A stretch of 64,000 bases of DNA from SB11 sp943370295 (GCA_943370295.1 CALRQL020000002.1:248001-312000); one strand, 5' to 3'. Counted from the first letter of the stretch, positions 42,643 to 51,872 are shown. Notes: a model not told the origin generated them from the letters alone. Numbers and translations: made by a program.

Positions 42643-43266
42643 ATGATTTATTTGTATGAGACATTTTTTTTATACTGGATAATTATAACATTATATTGTT
42701 GTAATCATGTACAACATAATAACATAGGAAATGAACTCAATAATGAATTAATTAGAGTTGATATTGAACCGTTTTCATTTTCTTTAAATTCATCAAAGAC
42801 AGATGTCTTAAAAATTATAAAAGGATTTCAGTGTTCCCATATCATAGATAATAAAGAAAATATTAATCAAGGGTATTTCACTCTTGAGGTAAATAGGTGT
42901 TTAATAAAGGATAGTGTAGAACGTACCTATGAATTTGTCTTCTTTTTTAAAAATGATAGTTTAAAAGGTCTGTTTACTCGAGTTCTTGGGGCAGATTTTG
43001 ATGATTGTAATGGTAATAATGGAGAGTTTTCAAGTTATGTCGAGAATACTATTCTTAAAAGTGTTTTTTATGATTTATCAAAAAGGAAATCCTCATTTAT
43101 CCTCAATTTGACTAAAAGTTTATCTTGTGAAGCATATACTATTAAGATATTCTCTCATCAGTTAAACCAGGAACTGAGAAATGGTAATCAATACCCTCAG
43201 TCTGCAAACTTAGATACAATATTTTTTGATATTGATTCGAGTGGATGGAATAGTGGTCAAAACTAG
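42643..43266 (+). CDS. Orphan secreted or anchored protein, AT-rich accessory gene
   Basis: 207 residues. The hydrophobic N-terminus (FFLYWIIITLYCCNHV) is an export or membrane signal, possibly with a lipobox-like Cys at 19-20. The mature part (EPFSFSLNSSKTDVLKII, RTYEFVFFFKNDSLKGLF) has beta character. No family recognised, and it is not homologous to the preceding orphan protein. AT-rich like its neighbour; starts 60 bases after RAYT-derived copy 2. Confidence 0.6.
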   Translation: MIYLYETFFLYWIIITLYCCNHVQHNNIGNELNNELIRVDIEPFSFSLNSSKTDVLKIIKGFQCSHIIDNKENINQGYFTLEVNRCLIKDSVERTYEFVFFFKNDSLKGLFTRVLGADFDDCNGNNGEFSSYVENTILKSVFYDLSKRKSSFILNLTKSLSCEAYTIKIFSHQLNQELRNGNQYPQSANLDTIFFDIDSSGWNSGQN

Positions 43267-43287
43267 GGTAGGTCGTGTTCCAAATTA
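43267..43287 (+). repeat. 21-base tag after orphan gene 2
   Basis: GGTAGGTCGTGTTCCAAATT-A differs from the first tag by one base (T for C). It starts directly after the stop codon. Confidence 0.75.
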
Positions 43288-43446
43288 TCACCTTTGTATA
43301 AAAAAGTTATGGAAGTCCCGAGAAATCGGGATTTTTTCATTTATACCCGTTTCCAATTACTACCTATCCAACAAGTTCTTTGAAAGCCGTAACCGACCGC
43401 TATATTGGTAAAACCCCGCAAACCCTTGTGCAGTGCGTAACAAAAA

Positions 43447-43486
43447 TAACACGATAACCGCGTAACCGAATAACACCGTAACAACG
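43447..43486. repeat. Array of five TAAC-led octamers
   Basis: TAACACGA, TAACCGCG, TAACCGAA, TAACACCG, TAACAACG follow each other with an exact 8-base period. Only the TAAC step and a CG near the end are constant. It lies in the 577-base gap 43267-43843, which otherwise holds a TGTCCCA hairpin and a doubtful 51-codon frame. Confidence 0.6.
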
Positions 43487-43505
43487 ATATAAAATTGTCC
43501 CATTT

Positions 43506-43531
43506 TGTCCCACGTGTTTGGGACAGTTTTA
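43506..43531 (+). terminator. TGTCCCA hairpin, possible terminator
   Basis: TGTCCCA pairs with TGGGACA around CGTGTT and is followed by GTTTTATT. TGTCCCA also occurs just before (43496) and twice after (about 43580 and 43588), so these may equally be protein-binding sites. Confidence 0.4.
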
Positions 43532-43621
43532 TTATATATAACAAATTGAAAATCAAAATATTATTGTCTAAAAACGATTGTCCCAGCTGTCCCAACCAAA
43601 GAGTAAAAAACAGTTTAGGGA

Positions 43622-43777
43622 ATGCGCAAAGGAAAGAAAGGGGACGCTCCGAAGGAAAATATTTCGGGCAAATCGGGGAGCGGTATAAGTGCCAATACCG
43701 TAGCTTTGCAGCGCTGCAACATCAGCTTGATGAAAACCGTTATCCCTGAGATTGTTTACTTTTGGCTTTATGCTTAA
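43622..43777 (+). CDS. Doubtful 51-residue open frame
   Basis: ATG 43622 opens MRKGKKGDAPKENISGKSGS and ends EIVYFWLYA. Basic N-terminal half and hydrophobic end. There is no recognised family and no clear promoter box. It could be a real small gene or chance. Confidence 0.25.
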   Translation: MRKGKKGDAPKENISGKSGSGISANTVALQRCNISLMKTVIPEIVYFWLYA

Positions 43778-43843
43778 GATACGAAGTCGAATTTTAATGT
43801 AAGAGACTAACTATCTTATTTCGGGGTGATTAAACATTGAATT

Positions 43844-44188
43844 ATGAGCAACAAGAACAAAAACAAATTGGGGATTATGTACAGTACCGACCCCGATTTT
43901 GAATACAACGAAGAATCAACAGAGGAAACCAACACTCTGCCCCCACAGCAACAAAAACTGAGGGTGATGTTGGATAAAAAGAACCGTGCAGGCAAGGCCG
44001 TTACGCTGATAACAGGGTTTGTAGGAAGTAATGACGACTTAGAAGCTCTGGGCAAAAAGCTGAAAAACCTTTGCGGTAGCGGCGGCAGTGCTAAGGATGC
44101 TGAAATACTGGTACAGGGAGACCACCGCGATAAAATACTGAAATGGTTGTTGGACAATGGCTACAGCCAAACCAAAAAAGCGGGCTAA
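43844..44188 (+). CDS. SUI1/eIF1-family translation factor (YciH-like)
   Basis: 114 residues. The second half is the SUI1 domain: AGKAVTLITGFVGSNDDLEAL, then LKNLCGSGGSAKDAEILVQGDHRDKI. The N-terminal 35 residues are acidic and probably flexible. Bacterial SUI1 proteins (YciH) are thought to affect start-codon fidelity; the role in Bacteroidota is not established. Followed by a nitroreductase gene 61 bases later. Confidence 0.9.
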   Translation: MSNKNKNKLGIMYSTDPDFEYNEESTEETNTLPPQQQKLRVMLDKKNRAGKAVTLITGFVGSNDDLEALGKKLKNLCGSGGSAKDAEILVQGDHRDKILKWLLDNGYSQTKKAG

Positions 44189-44249
44189 TTGTTTTTGATT
44201 TAACAATTAGCATTTAAAAGATTTTTGATACTGATTAGAGCGTATAGTG

Positions 44250-44819
44250 ATGAATAAACAAGATATTACTGAATTGATTAAAAGCAGGCGCAGCATATTT
44301 CCGCGCCAATATAGCGGCGAAAAAATTGCTGACGAAATTGTAGCCGAAATGCTGGAAACGGCTAATTGGGCACCCACCCATAAATATACTGAACCGTGGA
44401 GGTTTAAGGTGTTTAGAGGTGAGGCGTTGGAAAAACTGGTAGGATTTCAAAAACAGTTGTACTTGGCAAACACCCCCGCAGAGGAAATAAAGGATGCCAA
44501 ACTGAAAGTGTTTGACGAAACACCTGTACAAACCAGCCACATTATTGCTATTGTAATGCACCGCAACCCCATTGTGCCAGAAATGGAGGAGATTGCCAGC
44601 GTGGCAATGGCAGTACAAAACCTATGGCTCACAGTTTCAGCGTATGGATATGGCGGGTATTGGAGTACCGGAAACGGCACGTTTAGCGCGGCTATGCACC
44701 AGTGGCTGCAATTGGACGAAAACCACCAACTGATGGGTTTTTTCTACATAGGTGTTCCTGCCGAGCCTTTGCAACAAGGCCGTCGCCGCTCTATGGACGA
44801 GAAAGTGCAATGGATGTAA
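44250..44819 (+). CDS. Nitroreductase-family flavoprotein
   Basis: 189 residues from ATG 44250 (a GTG lies directly before it). FMN-binding Arg-rich start ITELIKSRRSIFPRQY, central NWAPTHKYTEPWRFKV, and the second flavin site GYGGYWSTGNGTFS. Reduces nitro compounds, quinones or similar with NAD(P)H as a homodimer; the physiological substrate cannot be told. Likely cotranscribed with the SUI1 gene. Confidence 0.88.
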   Translation: MNKQDITELIKSRRSIFPRQYSGEKIADEIVAEMLETANWAPTHKYTEPWRFKVFRGEALEKLVGFQKQLYLANTPAEEIKDAKLKVFDETPVQTSHIIAIVMHRNPIVPEMEEIASVAMAVQNLWLTVSAYGYGGYWSTGNGTFSAAMHQWLQLDENHQLMGFFYIGVPAEPLQQGRRRSMDEKVQWM

Positions 44820-44859
44820 TCAATTTTTGATTTATGATTTGTTGACTTGTTGATTGAAT

Positions 44860-44952
44860 GTTATTCTGAACGATAGTGGAGAATCTTATTACAGTTTGTA
44901 AGTTGACAAAGTAAGAGAAGGTGCTTCCTGCGTCAGCATTACAGTGTAAGGG
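44860..44952. repeat. Partial copy of the GTGAAGAATCTTAT repeat head
   Basis: CTGAACGATAGTGGAGAATC ... TTTGTAAGTTGACAAAGTA ... AAGGTGCTTCCTGCGTCAGC matches the head of the 377-bp repeat at 37237 and 37614. Confidence 0.7.
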
Positions 44953-44986
44953 TGCTAATGTATTACAAAGTAAGCGTTTAGAATTT

Positions 44987-46708
44987 CTAATCTTTCTTTG
45001 GTTCACGCATAAAGAATACAAAACCACCGTCTTGGCCAATGCGCAATAAGTCCGGGCGTTGTGAGTATTCAGGAGCTTTAGAAATGTGGCAGCAGAAAAA
45101 TACGGGTTTATCAATTTTACCTTCCAATAGCCAGTCGCGTAGCAGGTGGTCAAACCAATCCGTTGGGGCGCGCTGTTTGTAACCTTCCACCTCGGCATCA
45201 TAAAAGCGTTTTAAATCAGGTGCCATATTGTCCCACGGTTTTATGCGGGCATAGTAATAATGGGCATAGGTATCGTAGCCCAAGGGCTGCACGTAAGCAT
45301 CCTTGTCTTGCAGGCTTTCCCAAAACTTAATAGCCGCACCTTGGCTGTATTGTTCAACTTTAGGAACTACTACGTATAAAAACAATTGCAGGCTAAGCAT
45401 GGTGCCGCCTAATAGCGTGATAAAACCCCTTTGCAACCGTTGGCGATACAGCAGCACAGTACCCGTAATAATGGCCAACAGAAACAAAATACCTATCAGC
45501 CATTCCCAACCGCCCCAAGCAACGTTGCGACTAAAATTGGCCACCGCAAACGGGTCTTTAATCATAGGGAATAATTTGGCCTTTAAACTTGCCGATGAGG
45601 CAATCATGGGTAGCATGGTAAAGGCAGCTCCCAATGCCACACCAATTACCAACAACGGGATTGAAAGCCAGCGTTTCCATTGCCATTGCCCGCTAATAAT
45701 GTTTTCAATCGTGTAGGCAGCCAAAAATGTAAGCGGCAAATAACACAACGATGAGTAGTGAACAATTTTAGTTTTTACGATGCTAAACAGTATCAGTACT
45801 ACCCAAAACAAAATCAACATCCATTGGGCAAATACCTTTTGCTCGTCAGAAATGTTTTCATTCTTCTTGAACATATAAAACCCGATAATGGATACAGGGA
45901 AACAACCCAACAGCAATACAATGGGGTGGTAATAGAAGGGTTGACCGTGCCCGGCAACGGGGTTGCGGAAAAGGTCTATTTGGTATAAGATAAACTCACG
46001 CAAAAAGAAGAAACCATTGTTTAACGTTTCTACTCCAAACCAAGCAAAAGCAACAGCAATAGCGCATAGCGTGTACAGGATAATTTCTTTGATAGTAAAG
46101 TAAAACCTGAAACGGTTTACCACCCAATAACTCAATACACACAACAAGGTAACTGCAGCAGCAGCAGGGCCTTTGGTTAATACCGCCAAGCCCAAAAACA
46201 TACCTGCAAGCGCATAAATACCCAAACGGCGTTTACCGGCTTCGGTTATTGAAGCGCGGTATATTTGAAATACTCCTAAAAAGATAAACAGGTTAAAAGT
46301 AGGGTCGATAATGGCCGATTTAAAGTACAAATGCGGGGTAAATGCACCCACAAAACAAGCCACCCACCAATAACCCAAGCGGGTGTTAAATATTTTTCTG
46401 CCTATATGAAAAACCACCAGCAGAGTGGCTATGCCGCACAAAGCATTGGGAAAACGGGCAGCAAACTCGTTTACTCCAAATACTTTCATGCTAAGTACCT
46501 GTAGCCAAAAAAACAATGGGGGTTTTTCCCAAAAGGGCTGAAAGTTTACCTGTACCTGAAAGTAGTTGCCGCTTTCCATCATTTCGCGGGCACTTTCAGC
46601 AAAATTTATTTCGTCCCAATCAAACAAATGCACCTGCCCCAAAAAGGGGATAAATAGCAGCGCACCAATTAGTGCAACTATAAAGTAGTGTTTACGTTCG
46701 TTGTTCAT
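44987..46708 (-). CDS. GT39/ArnT-like integral-membrane glycosyltransferase
   Basis: 573 residues with about 11-12 membrane helices. The first periplasmic loop has the catalytic acidic pair LFDWDEINFAESAREM (Asp-Glu) typical of PMT/ArnT enzymes, then FWEKPPLFFWLQ. These use polyprenyl-phosphate sugars to modify lipid A, glycans or proteins. The gene overlaps the PAP2 phosphatase gene by 4 bases (ATGA); a lipid phosphatase and a polyprenyl-sugar transferase fit together functionally. Confidence 0.88.
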   Translation of the reverse strand: MNNERKHYFIVALIGALLFIPFLGQVHLFDWDEINFAESAREMMESGNYFQVQVNFQPFWEKPPLFFWLQVLSMKVFGVNEFAARFPNALCGIATLLVVFHIGRKIFNTRLGYWWVACFVGAFTPHLYFKSAIIDPTFNLFIFLGVFQIYRASITEAGKRRLGIYALAGMFLGLAVLTKGPAAAAVTLLCVLSYWVVNRFRFYFTIKEIILYTLCAIAVAFAWFGVETLNNGFFFLREFILYQIDLFRNPVAGHGQPFYYHPIVLLLGCFPVSIIGFYMFKKNENISDEQKVFAQWMLILFWVVLILFSIVKTKIVHYSSLCYLPLTFLAAYTIENIISGQWQWKRWLSIPLLVIGVALGAAFTMLPMIASSASLKAKLFPMIKDPFAVANFSRNVAWGGWEWLIGILFLLAIITGTVLLYRQRLQRGFITLLGGTMLSLQLFLYVVVPKVEQYSQGAAIKFWESLQDKDAYVQPLGYDTYAHYYYARIKPWDNMAPDLKRFYDAEVEGYKQRAPTDWFDHLLRDWLLEGKIDKPVFFCCHISKAPEYSQRPDLLRIGQDGGFVFFMREPKKD

Positions 46709-47370
46709 TTTTTTAATTTCAACAAAGGTTTATCCAGTTTAGGCGAGGCCATAAAGCCTTTTTTCACCTCAACCCAATAATATAAAACCATTGAGCAAAG
46801 AGTGCCAATCAGCATTCCTGCCAATACATCCTCGGTAAAGTGCTGCCCTAAATAAATACGGCTGATACCGCCCAGTGCAGCCATGCAAAACAACAAAACC
46901 GTTACGCCAATTTTATTTTTGGGGAGTATAAAAATAAGCATGCCAAACAATGCAAAAGAGCTGATGGTATGCCCCGATGGGAAGCTATGCAAGTAGGCAA
47001 TTTTTACCCCCTCTACCTGATGCAGCAGGTTAAGCCCCTCAAAATAGCGGTGGGGGCGGGGTACAGGGCCAAAAACAACTGTTTTTAGCAGTTGCGATAT
47101 ACCGCCTGATAGCGCAAAGGTTAGCAACGTAAGCAATCCCCAACGCATCTTCACCGCAAAAAAAAGCACCAAAGCCACTATAACAGAGGTTATTCCGTCG
47201 CCAATATGGGTGTAGTATTTAAAGAATACATCAGCGGCAGGTGTGTGCTTACCATTTAAAAACAATACTAAATTACCTTTTGGGTAGGCTATTATTTGCC
47301 ATGCCAAAAAGCTTGCAAATACTGACAAAAGGATGAAAAACAGTTTGTTTTTTTTAATAAAACTTGACAC
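46705..47370 (-). CDS. PAP2-family membrane phosphatase
   Basis: 221 residues, about six membrane helices, GTG start. All three phosphatase motifs are present: KTVVFGPVPRPHRYF (KxxxxxxRP), LHSFPSGHTISSF (PSGH) and SRIYLGQHFTEDVLAG (SRxxxxxHxxxD). Likely dephosphorylates a lipid pyrophosphate such as undecaprenyl diphosphate, or removes lipid A phosphates. Translationally coupled to the GT39 gene downstream. Confidence 0.92.
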   Translation of the reverse strand: MSSFIKKNKLFFILLSVFASFLAWQIIAYPKGNLVLFLNGKHTPAADVFFKYYTHIGDGITSVIVALVLFFAVKMRWGLLTLLTFALSGGISQLLKTVVFGPVPRPHRYFEGLNLLHQVEGVKIAYLHSFPSGHTISSFALFGMLIFILPKNKIGVTVLLFCMAALGGISRIYLGQHFTEDVLAGMLIGTLCSMVLYYWVEVKKGFMASPKLDKPLLKLKK

Positions 47371-47437
47371 GAGTATTGTTTTGATTTACTTTGTAAAAAG
47401 TATATTTTGTCAGCGCAAAATAAAGCTATTATCCATA

Positions 47438-47445
47438 TACTTTCG
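47438..47445 (+). promoter_or_regulatory. -7 promoter box for the START-like gene
   Basis: TACTTTCG, 26 bases before the ATG at 47472. Confidence 0.4.
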
Positions 47446-47471
47446 CAGCAACAGTGTTTTTAAAACAATGA

Positions 47472-47858
47472 ATGATGAGTAAGAAAAAAAAGTACGTAGT
47501 TGAGTTTGGGTTTAAATCTTCGCCCAGTATTCTTTATAATTATTTGAGTACGCCATCGGGTCTTGCTGAGTGGTTTTGCGACGATGTGGATATACACGAC
47601 AAAAAGGAATATGTTTTCCGTTGGGGAGGCTCTGAACAAAAAGCAGAGATGCTTAAAAACAGCCCTAACAAATACATTCGTTTCCGTTGGGAAGACAGCC
47701 ACGAGGATGAATTTTTTGAGTTTGAAATCATTCAGGATGAAATCACCGGAGATGTTGGGCTTGTGATTACTGATTTTGCTATTGAAAGTGAGATTGAGGA
47801 ATCAAAACAATTGTGGGGTACTCAAGTACAAACCCTAAAAACAGCCATTGGCTCATAA
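47472..47858 (+). CDS. START-like (AHSA1-like) domain protein
   Basis: 128 residues, one small helix-grip domain: KYVVEFGFKSSPSILYNYLS, TPSGLAEWFCDDVD, YIRFRWEDSHEDEFFEFEI. The pattern matches the START-like/SRPBCC superfamily found throughout Bacteroidota, probably binding a hydrophobic ligand. It has two possible ATG starts in a row (47472, 47475). No partner gene is obvious. Confidence 0.8.
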   Translation: MMSKKKKYVVEFGFKSSPSILYNYLSTPSGLAEWFCDDVDIHDKKEYVFRWGGSEQKAEMLKNSPNKYIRFRWEDSHEDEFFEFEIIQDEITGDVGLVITDFAIESEIEESKQLWGTQVQTLKTAIGS

Positions 47859-47930
47859 AACTTCTTTCATATTCAGTTTTTTGGCTGAAAATTTGCAACT
47901 GCCATCGGCAATAGCAAAATAACATCCATA

Positions 47931-49373
47931 GTGTTCGGCACCAAAAAAATCGACGTTTTTATACTGCGCTCATTTGTAGGGCCTTTTCTTGTTACTTTTT
48001 TTATTTCCACCCTGTTTTTCTTAATGCAGTTTTTGTGGAAGTACATTGATGACTTGGTGGGCAAAGGACTTGAGTGGTACGTAGTAACCGAATTACTGTT
48101 TTATTGCGTTCCCAACTTTATTCCGCTTTCATTGGCCATGGGTGTGCTGTTGTCTTGCATTATGGTGTTTGGTAACCTTAGCGAGCGGTACGAGTTGGTA
48201 TCAATAAAAGCAGCAGGTGTTCCGCTACGCAGGGCATTATACCCGGTTGCGTTGTTTGTAGCAATTTTAGCAGCAGGCAGTTTCTTATTTGGTAACTATG
48301 TGATACCCGCCGCCAACCTTAAATTCTTTTCGCTGTTTTGGGATGTGAAAAACAAAAAGCCGGCGTTTGATATTCGCGAAGGGGCTTTTTATAATGATAT
48401 TGAAGGTTTTAGCATTAAGATAGGCAAGAAGGATAAGAACGGGAAAGACATTTACGACATTGTAATTTACGACCATACTAAAGAACAGGCCAGCACCACG
48501 GTAGTATTGGCAGAACGCGGCGAAATGACCCGCAGCGAAGACAAACGCTTTTTATATTTTACCCTGATTAACGGACGCAGGTTTGAAGAAATGAGGGATA
48601 ACCCCGATTATCACCGAACGTTTATGCATAACTCGATGAAGTTTGAACGACAAGAGATTGTGTTTGACTTATCGCAATTAGACTTAAGCCGAACTGCCGA
48701 AGACTTGTTTAAGGGTAATCAGCAATTACAAAGTATAGGTCAACTGCAACAGGGAATAGACTCATTAAAAAATAAGGCTGATACATTGCTGCTCGAAATG
48801 CAAACGTTTGTAAATGCCAACTACCACATTTTTGATACGCTGAAGCCCCAATATGTTGAGGAGTACCATAAAGCAACCGCTGAATGGAAACAGAAGGAAA
48901 ACCCCAATGCCAATATGGTGTATTCACAGGCACTAAACATTGCACGTACTACAAAAGGAACCGTTGAAAACAGTAAAAAACTACACAAGGATACTTTGCA
49001 AAAGCAAGCCAAGTATAATGTTGAGTGGCATAAAAAATTTACGCTGCCTATAGCCTGTTTGGTGTTGTTTTTAATTGGTGCGCCGTTGGGGGCAATCGTT
49101 CGCAAGGGAGGTTTTGGTTGGCCGATGGTAATTGCCATTTTGCTGTTTATGGTGTTTTATATCCTGAATATTACGGGTGAAAAAATGACTAAAGAGTTGG
49201 TATTTCCGGCCCGCATAGGTATGTGGATTGCTGCCGCCGTGCTTACCCCGCTGGGGGTTTGGCTGGTATCAAAAGCCTCGCGCGATTCTTCGTTATTTGA
49301 CCCCGATGCCTATATTCGCGGTATGCGCCGCATTGTTAGCTTTGGCCGCAAGCGCAAAGAACCAAACCAATAA
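47931..49373 (+). CDS. LptF/LptG-family permease (YjgP/YjgQ)
   Basis: 480 residues, GTG start. Three N-terminal helices (FVGPFLVTFFISTLFFLMQFLW in part, PNFIPLSLAMGVLLSCIMVFG), a large periplasmic domain, and three C-terminal helices (KFTLPIACLVLFLIGAPLGAIV). ABC transporter membrane partner that extracts lipopolysaccharide for the Lpt bridge. Longer than E. coli LptG (360) because of a helical insert at about 265-345, which is usual in this phylum. Its stop overlaps the GT4 start by 1 base. Confidence 0.9.
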   Translation: MFGTKKIDVFILRSFVGPFLVTFFISTLFFLMQFLWKYIDDLVGKGLEWYVVTELLFYCVPNFIPLSLAMGVLLSCIMVFGNLSERYELVSIKAAGVPLRRALYPVALFVAILAAGSFLFGNYVIPAANLKFFSLFWDVKNKKPAFDIREGAFYNDIEGFSIKIGKKDKNGKDIYDIVIYDHTKEQASTTVVLAERGEMTRSEDKRFLYFTLINGRRFEEMRDNPDYHRTFMHNSMKFERQEIVFDLSQLDLSRTAEDLFKGNQQLQSIGQLQQGIDSLKNKADTLLLEMQTFVNANYHIFDTLKPQYVEEYHKATAEWKQKENPNANMVYSQALNIARTTKGTVENSKKLHKDTLQKQAKYNVEWHKKFTLPIACLVLFLIGAPLGAIVRKGGFGWPMVIAILLFMVFYILNITGEKMTKELVFPARIGMWIAAAVLTPLGVWLVSKASRDSSLFDPDAYIRGMRRIVSFGRKRKEPNQ

Positions 49374-50566
49374 TGAAAATTCTGGTTGTATCACACCGAG
49401 TACCCTATCCGCTAAAAGATGGGGGGGTAATAGCCATGCACACGTTGTTGCACGGGCTTAAAGCTGCCGGTGCACACGTAAAGTTTGTGTGCCTTAATCC
49501 CAAAAAAGATAATGTGGATGTGAGCACTTTGCCCCGTTATTTTTTTGATGATTTTGGGTTTGAGAGTGTTGATATTGATACAGACATTAAAGCAAAAGAC
49601 GCTTTTTTAAACCTGTTTACCCCGCACTCGTACCACATGGTGCGGTTTTACGGGCAACCCTTTGCCCAATTGCTTGCAAGGGTGTTGCAACAAGATACGT
49701 TTGACGTAATCCACTTAGAAAGTCTTTTTGTTACAGGATATATAGCCGATATACGCAAACACTACAAAGGGCCTATTGCCATGCGCGCCCACAATGTAGA
49801 GCATCGCATTTGGGAAAAACTTGCGACAAATACCGGCAACCCTGTTAAAAAATGGTATTTGGGATTGTTGGCCAGCCGCCTCAAAACATACGAACAAGCA
49901 ACACTGCACCAATTAGATGCTTTGGTATCGCTAACGCAGGAGGATGAAGACTTTTTTAAAGGTATTGGTTTTAAAGGGAAAGTATATTTATCACCCCACG
50001 GGATTGATTTGGATAAATTCGACCACACGGTGCAGCCACAAGGTACTCCGGATGTATTTCATTTAGGCTCTATGGATTGGATACCCAACCAAGAGGCTAT
50101 GAGATGGTTTTTGGATGAGATATGGCCGTTGGTGGTAGCACGGTTTCCCGATGTTCAGTTCCATTTGGCAGGAAAAAAAATACCTCAGTGGTTTTATGAA
50201 CGAAACGATACCAATGTAACCATTGCAGGCGAAGTGCCCGATGCGGTAAGTTTTATGCAACAGCACCACATTATGGTAGTGCCTTTGCTAAGTGGCAGCG
50301 GTATTCGTGTGAAGATATTAGAGGGTATGGCATTGGGCAAACCTATTGTGGCTACCCCACGTGCAGCAGCAGGCATTGATTTTACGGAAGAGAAGAATAT
50401 TCTGATAGGCGAAGACCCTAAAATGGTGGCAAATCAACTGATACAATTACTTACCGATGAAAATACACGTACCCAATTGGGACAAAACGCACGCCGACTT
50501 ATTGAGGAGAAATACGACAACAAGGTAATTTGTGGCCAGTTGCTTGATTTTTACCGCACGCTTTAA
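49373..50566 (+). CDS. Glycosyltransferase family 4
   Basis: 397 residues, GT-B fold. N-terminal RVPYPLKDGGVIAMHTLLHGL (acceptor side); C-terminal donor part HLGSMDWIPNQEAMRWFLDEIWP, then VPLLSGSGIRVKILEGMALGKPIVATP with the Glu pair that holds the nucleotide sugar. Transfers a sugar to a surface glycan; specificity unknown. Coupled to the lptF/G-like gene (TAATG) and converges with the DUF72 gene, overlapping it by 4 bases. Confidence 0.9.
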   Translation: MKILVVSHRVPYPLKDGGVIAMHTLLHGLKAAGAHVKFVCLNPKKDNVDVSTLPRYFFDDFGFESVDIDTDIKAKDAFLNLFTPHSYHMVRFYGQPFAQLLARVLQQDTFDVIHLESLFVTGYIADIRKHYKGPIAMRAHNVEHRIWEKLATNTGNPVKKWYLGLLASRLKTYEQATLHQLDALVSLTQEDEDFFKGIGFKGKVYLSPHGIDLDKFDHTVQPQGTPDVFHLGSMDWIPNQEAMRWFLDEIWPLVVARFPDVQFHLAGKKIPQWFYERNDTNVTIAGEVPDAVSFMQQHHIMVVPLLSGSGIRVKILEGMALGKPIVATPRAAAGIDFTEEKNILIGEDPKMVANQLIQLLTDENTRTQLGQNARRLIEEKYDNKVICGQLLDFYRTL

Positions 50567-51480
50567 AACAAACTGCTTTGCGGGTTTATTTTCTTTGGCT
50601 CTGAGTAAGGATAGGGAGCTTTTAAATCATAACCTAATTTGTTTAACTCATCAATCATAAACGTAGCCAGCTCAAGGTTATGATGCTTTACAGGGGTATG
50701 TAAAAAGAAATACGCCCGTTGTAAACCTTGCTGTGCCCAATCGTGTATCAGGTTGGCCCAATCTTGCATACGAGGATAATCAGTGGGGTGTAAATCATTA
50801 GCTCCAAAACGGATAAAAGCTTCGGGGGTAGTGAGGCATTGATGGGCAGCATCACGGCGGCCTGCCACATCGGTAATTACTGTACCTATTTTAAAATGTT
50901 GCAATGCTGCAAAAATCTCATTCCGCACCCACGCATCGCTAAACCAGTGCGGGTGCCTGAACTCGATAGCCAACGGAACGTTTTTAGGGAAAGTTTCGGC
51001 AAACCGTATCACATCGTTTAATCCTTTGGGGGTATAATTAGGCGGGAGTTGCAAAAACACCGTGCCTAAATTCCCTTCAAGCAGTTGAATGGCTTTGCAA
51101 AAGTCTTCCACCATGCCGTCAGTTCCAACCAAACGTTTAAAATGGCTGATGTCTTGGGTAATTTTCGGACAAAACTTAAACCCTTCGTGTACGTCGGCTT
51201 TCCATTTCTCCACCAATATTTCATTGGGAAAATTGTAGTGGGTACTGTTTAGCTCAATGCAATTAAACTGGGTGGAGTAATAGTGCAAAAACTCTTTCGG
51301 TTTGGTGCCTTTGGGGTATATTTTACCTACCCATTCCTTTTCGCCCCAAACGGGACAGCCCACAAAAATTTCAGGCTTACCTTTTTTTCCGGCTTTTGAA
51401 AGTGCCTCAAGGGTTTCAGGCGGGGTAGGGGGTAAACTGAAATCGGTGTGTTCAATATCAGGTATGCGTCCAAAGTCCAT
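50563..51480 (-). CDS. DUF72 (YecE-like) TIM-barrel protein
   Basis: 305 residues: GCPVWGEKEWVGKIYPKGTK, then FNCIELNSTHYNFPNEILVEKW, LQLPPNYTPKGLNDVIRF and VPLAIEFRHPHWF are the DUF72 landmarks. Cellular role unknown; proposed links to nucleic-acid or sugar chemistry are unproven. Monocistronic, with its 3' end overlapping the GT4 gene. Confidence 0.9.
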   Translation of the reverse strand: MDFGRIPDIEHTDFSLPPTPPETLEALSKAGKKGKPEIFVGCPVWGEKEWVGKIYPKGTKPKEFLHYYSTQFNCIELNSTHYNFPNEILVEKWKADVHEGFKFCPKITQDISHFKRLVGTDGMVEDFCKAIQLLEGNLGTVFLQLPPNYTPKGLNDVIRFAETFPKNVPLAIEFRHPHWFSDAWVRNEIFAALQHFKIGTVITDVAGRRDAAHQCLTTPEAFIRFGANDLHPTDYPRMQDWANLIHDWAQQGLQRAYFFLHTPVKHHNLELATFMIDELNKLGYDLKAPYPYSEPKKINPQSSLF

Positions 51481-51579
51481 TACAATCGCAAAATTTCATC
51501 CGAAAGTAAGCATAAGTTAAAAAACATGGAATGGTATCAAAAGTAAAATTCCCTGCTATATAGCCTATTAAAACCGTTA

Positions 51580-51872
51580 TTCTGCCGCAAAGACACTAAG
51601 CCACAAAATATTGTGATTAGCGACTTAGTAGTTGTGAAACCAAAATTAAAACCGTCAAACTAAATGGTCTCACTTTGATTCTCGATACTGTACGTTAGTG
51701 TTCCGTTTCGAATGGTTTTAAACCATTTGAAACAAACCACTACGAAAGAGGCGGGCTTTATGCCCGTCGGTGCAATAGGTTAAAAACTATAGTTTTTAAA
51801 ATTACCTTCTTGTGCAGGACTTAAGTCCTGCACAAGAAGGTAATCGCAACAGTACGAGATTTTAATCCCGTA
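51580..51872. repeat. Dispersed repeat plus multi-hairpin palindrome cluster
   Basis: In the 418-base gap 51481-51898: a CCGCAAAGACACTAAGCCAC repeat (about 51583), hairpin AATGGTTTTAAACCATT (51711-51727), hairpin CGGGCTTTATGCCCG (51752-51766), an imperfect left hairpin near 51775, the 44-base perfect palindrome at 51801-51844 (ATTAC + CTTCTTGTGCA + GGACTT and mirror), and a right hairpin with one mismatch (51853-51872). No gene. Confidence 0.85.

Noticed and set aside
41416..43287. Prophage or integrative element
   Set aside because: No integrase, phage structural or conjugation gene is present; only small RAYT-derived elements and tags.
43447..43486. CRISPR-like short repeat array
   Set aside because: Octamers without spacers or conserved 25-40 base repeats, and no cas genes anywhere in the window.
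43495..43749. 84-codon frame starting MSHFVPRVWDS
   Set aside because: It runs through the TGTCCCA hairpin and overlaps another doubtful frame; no promoter box or family.
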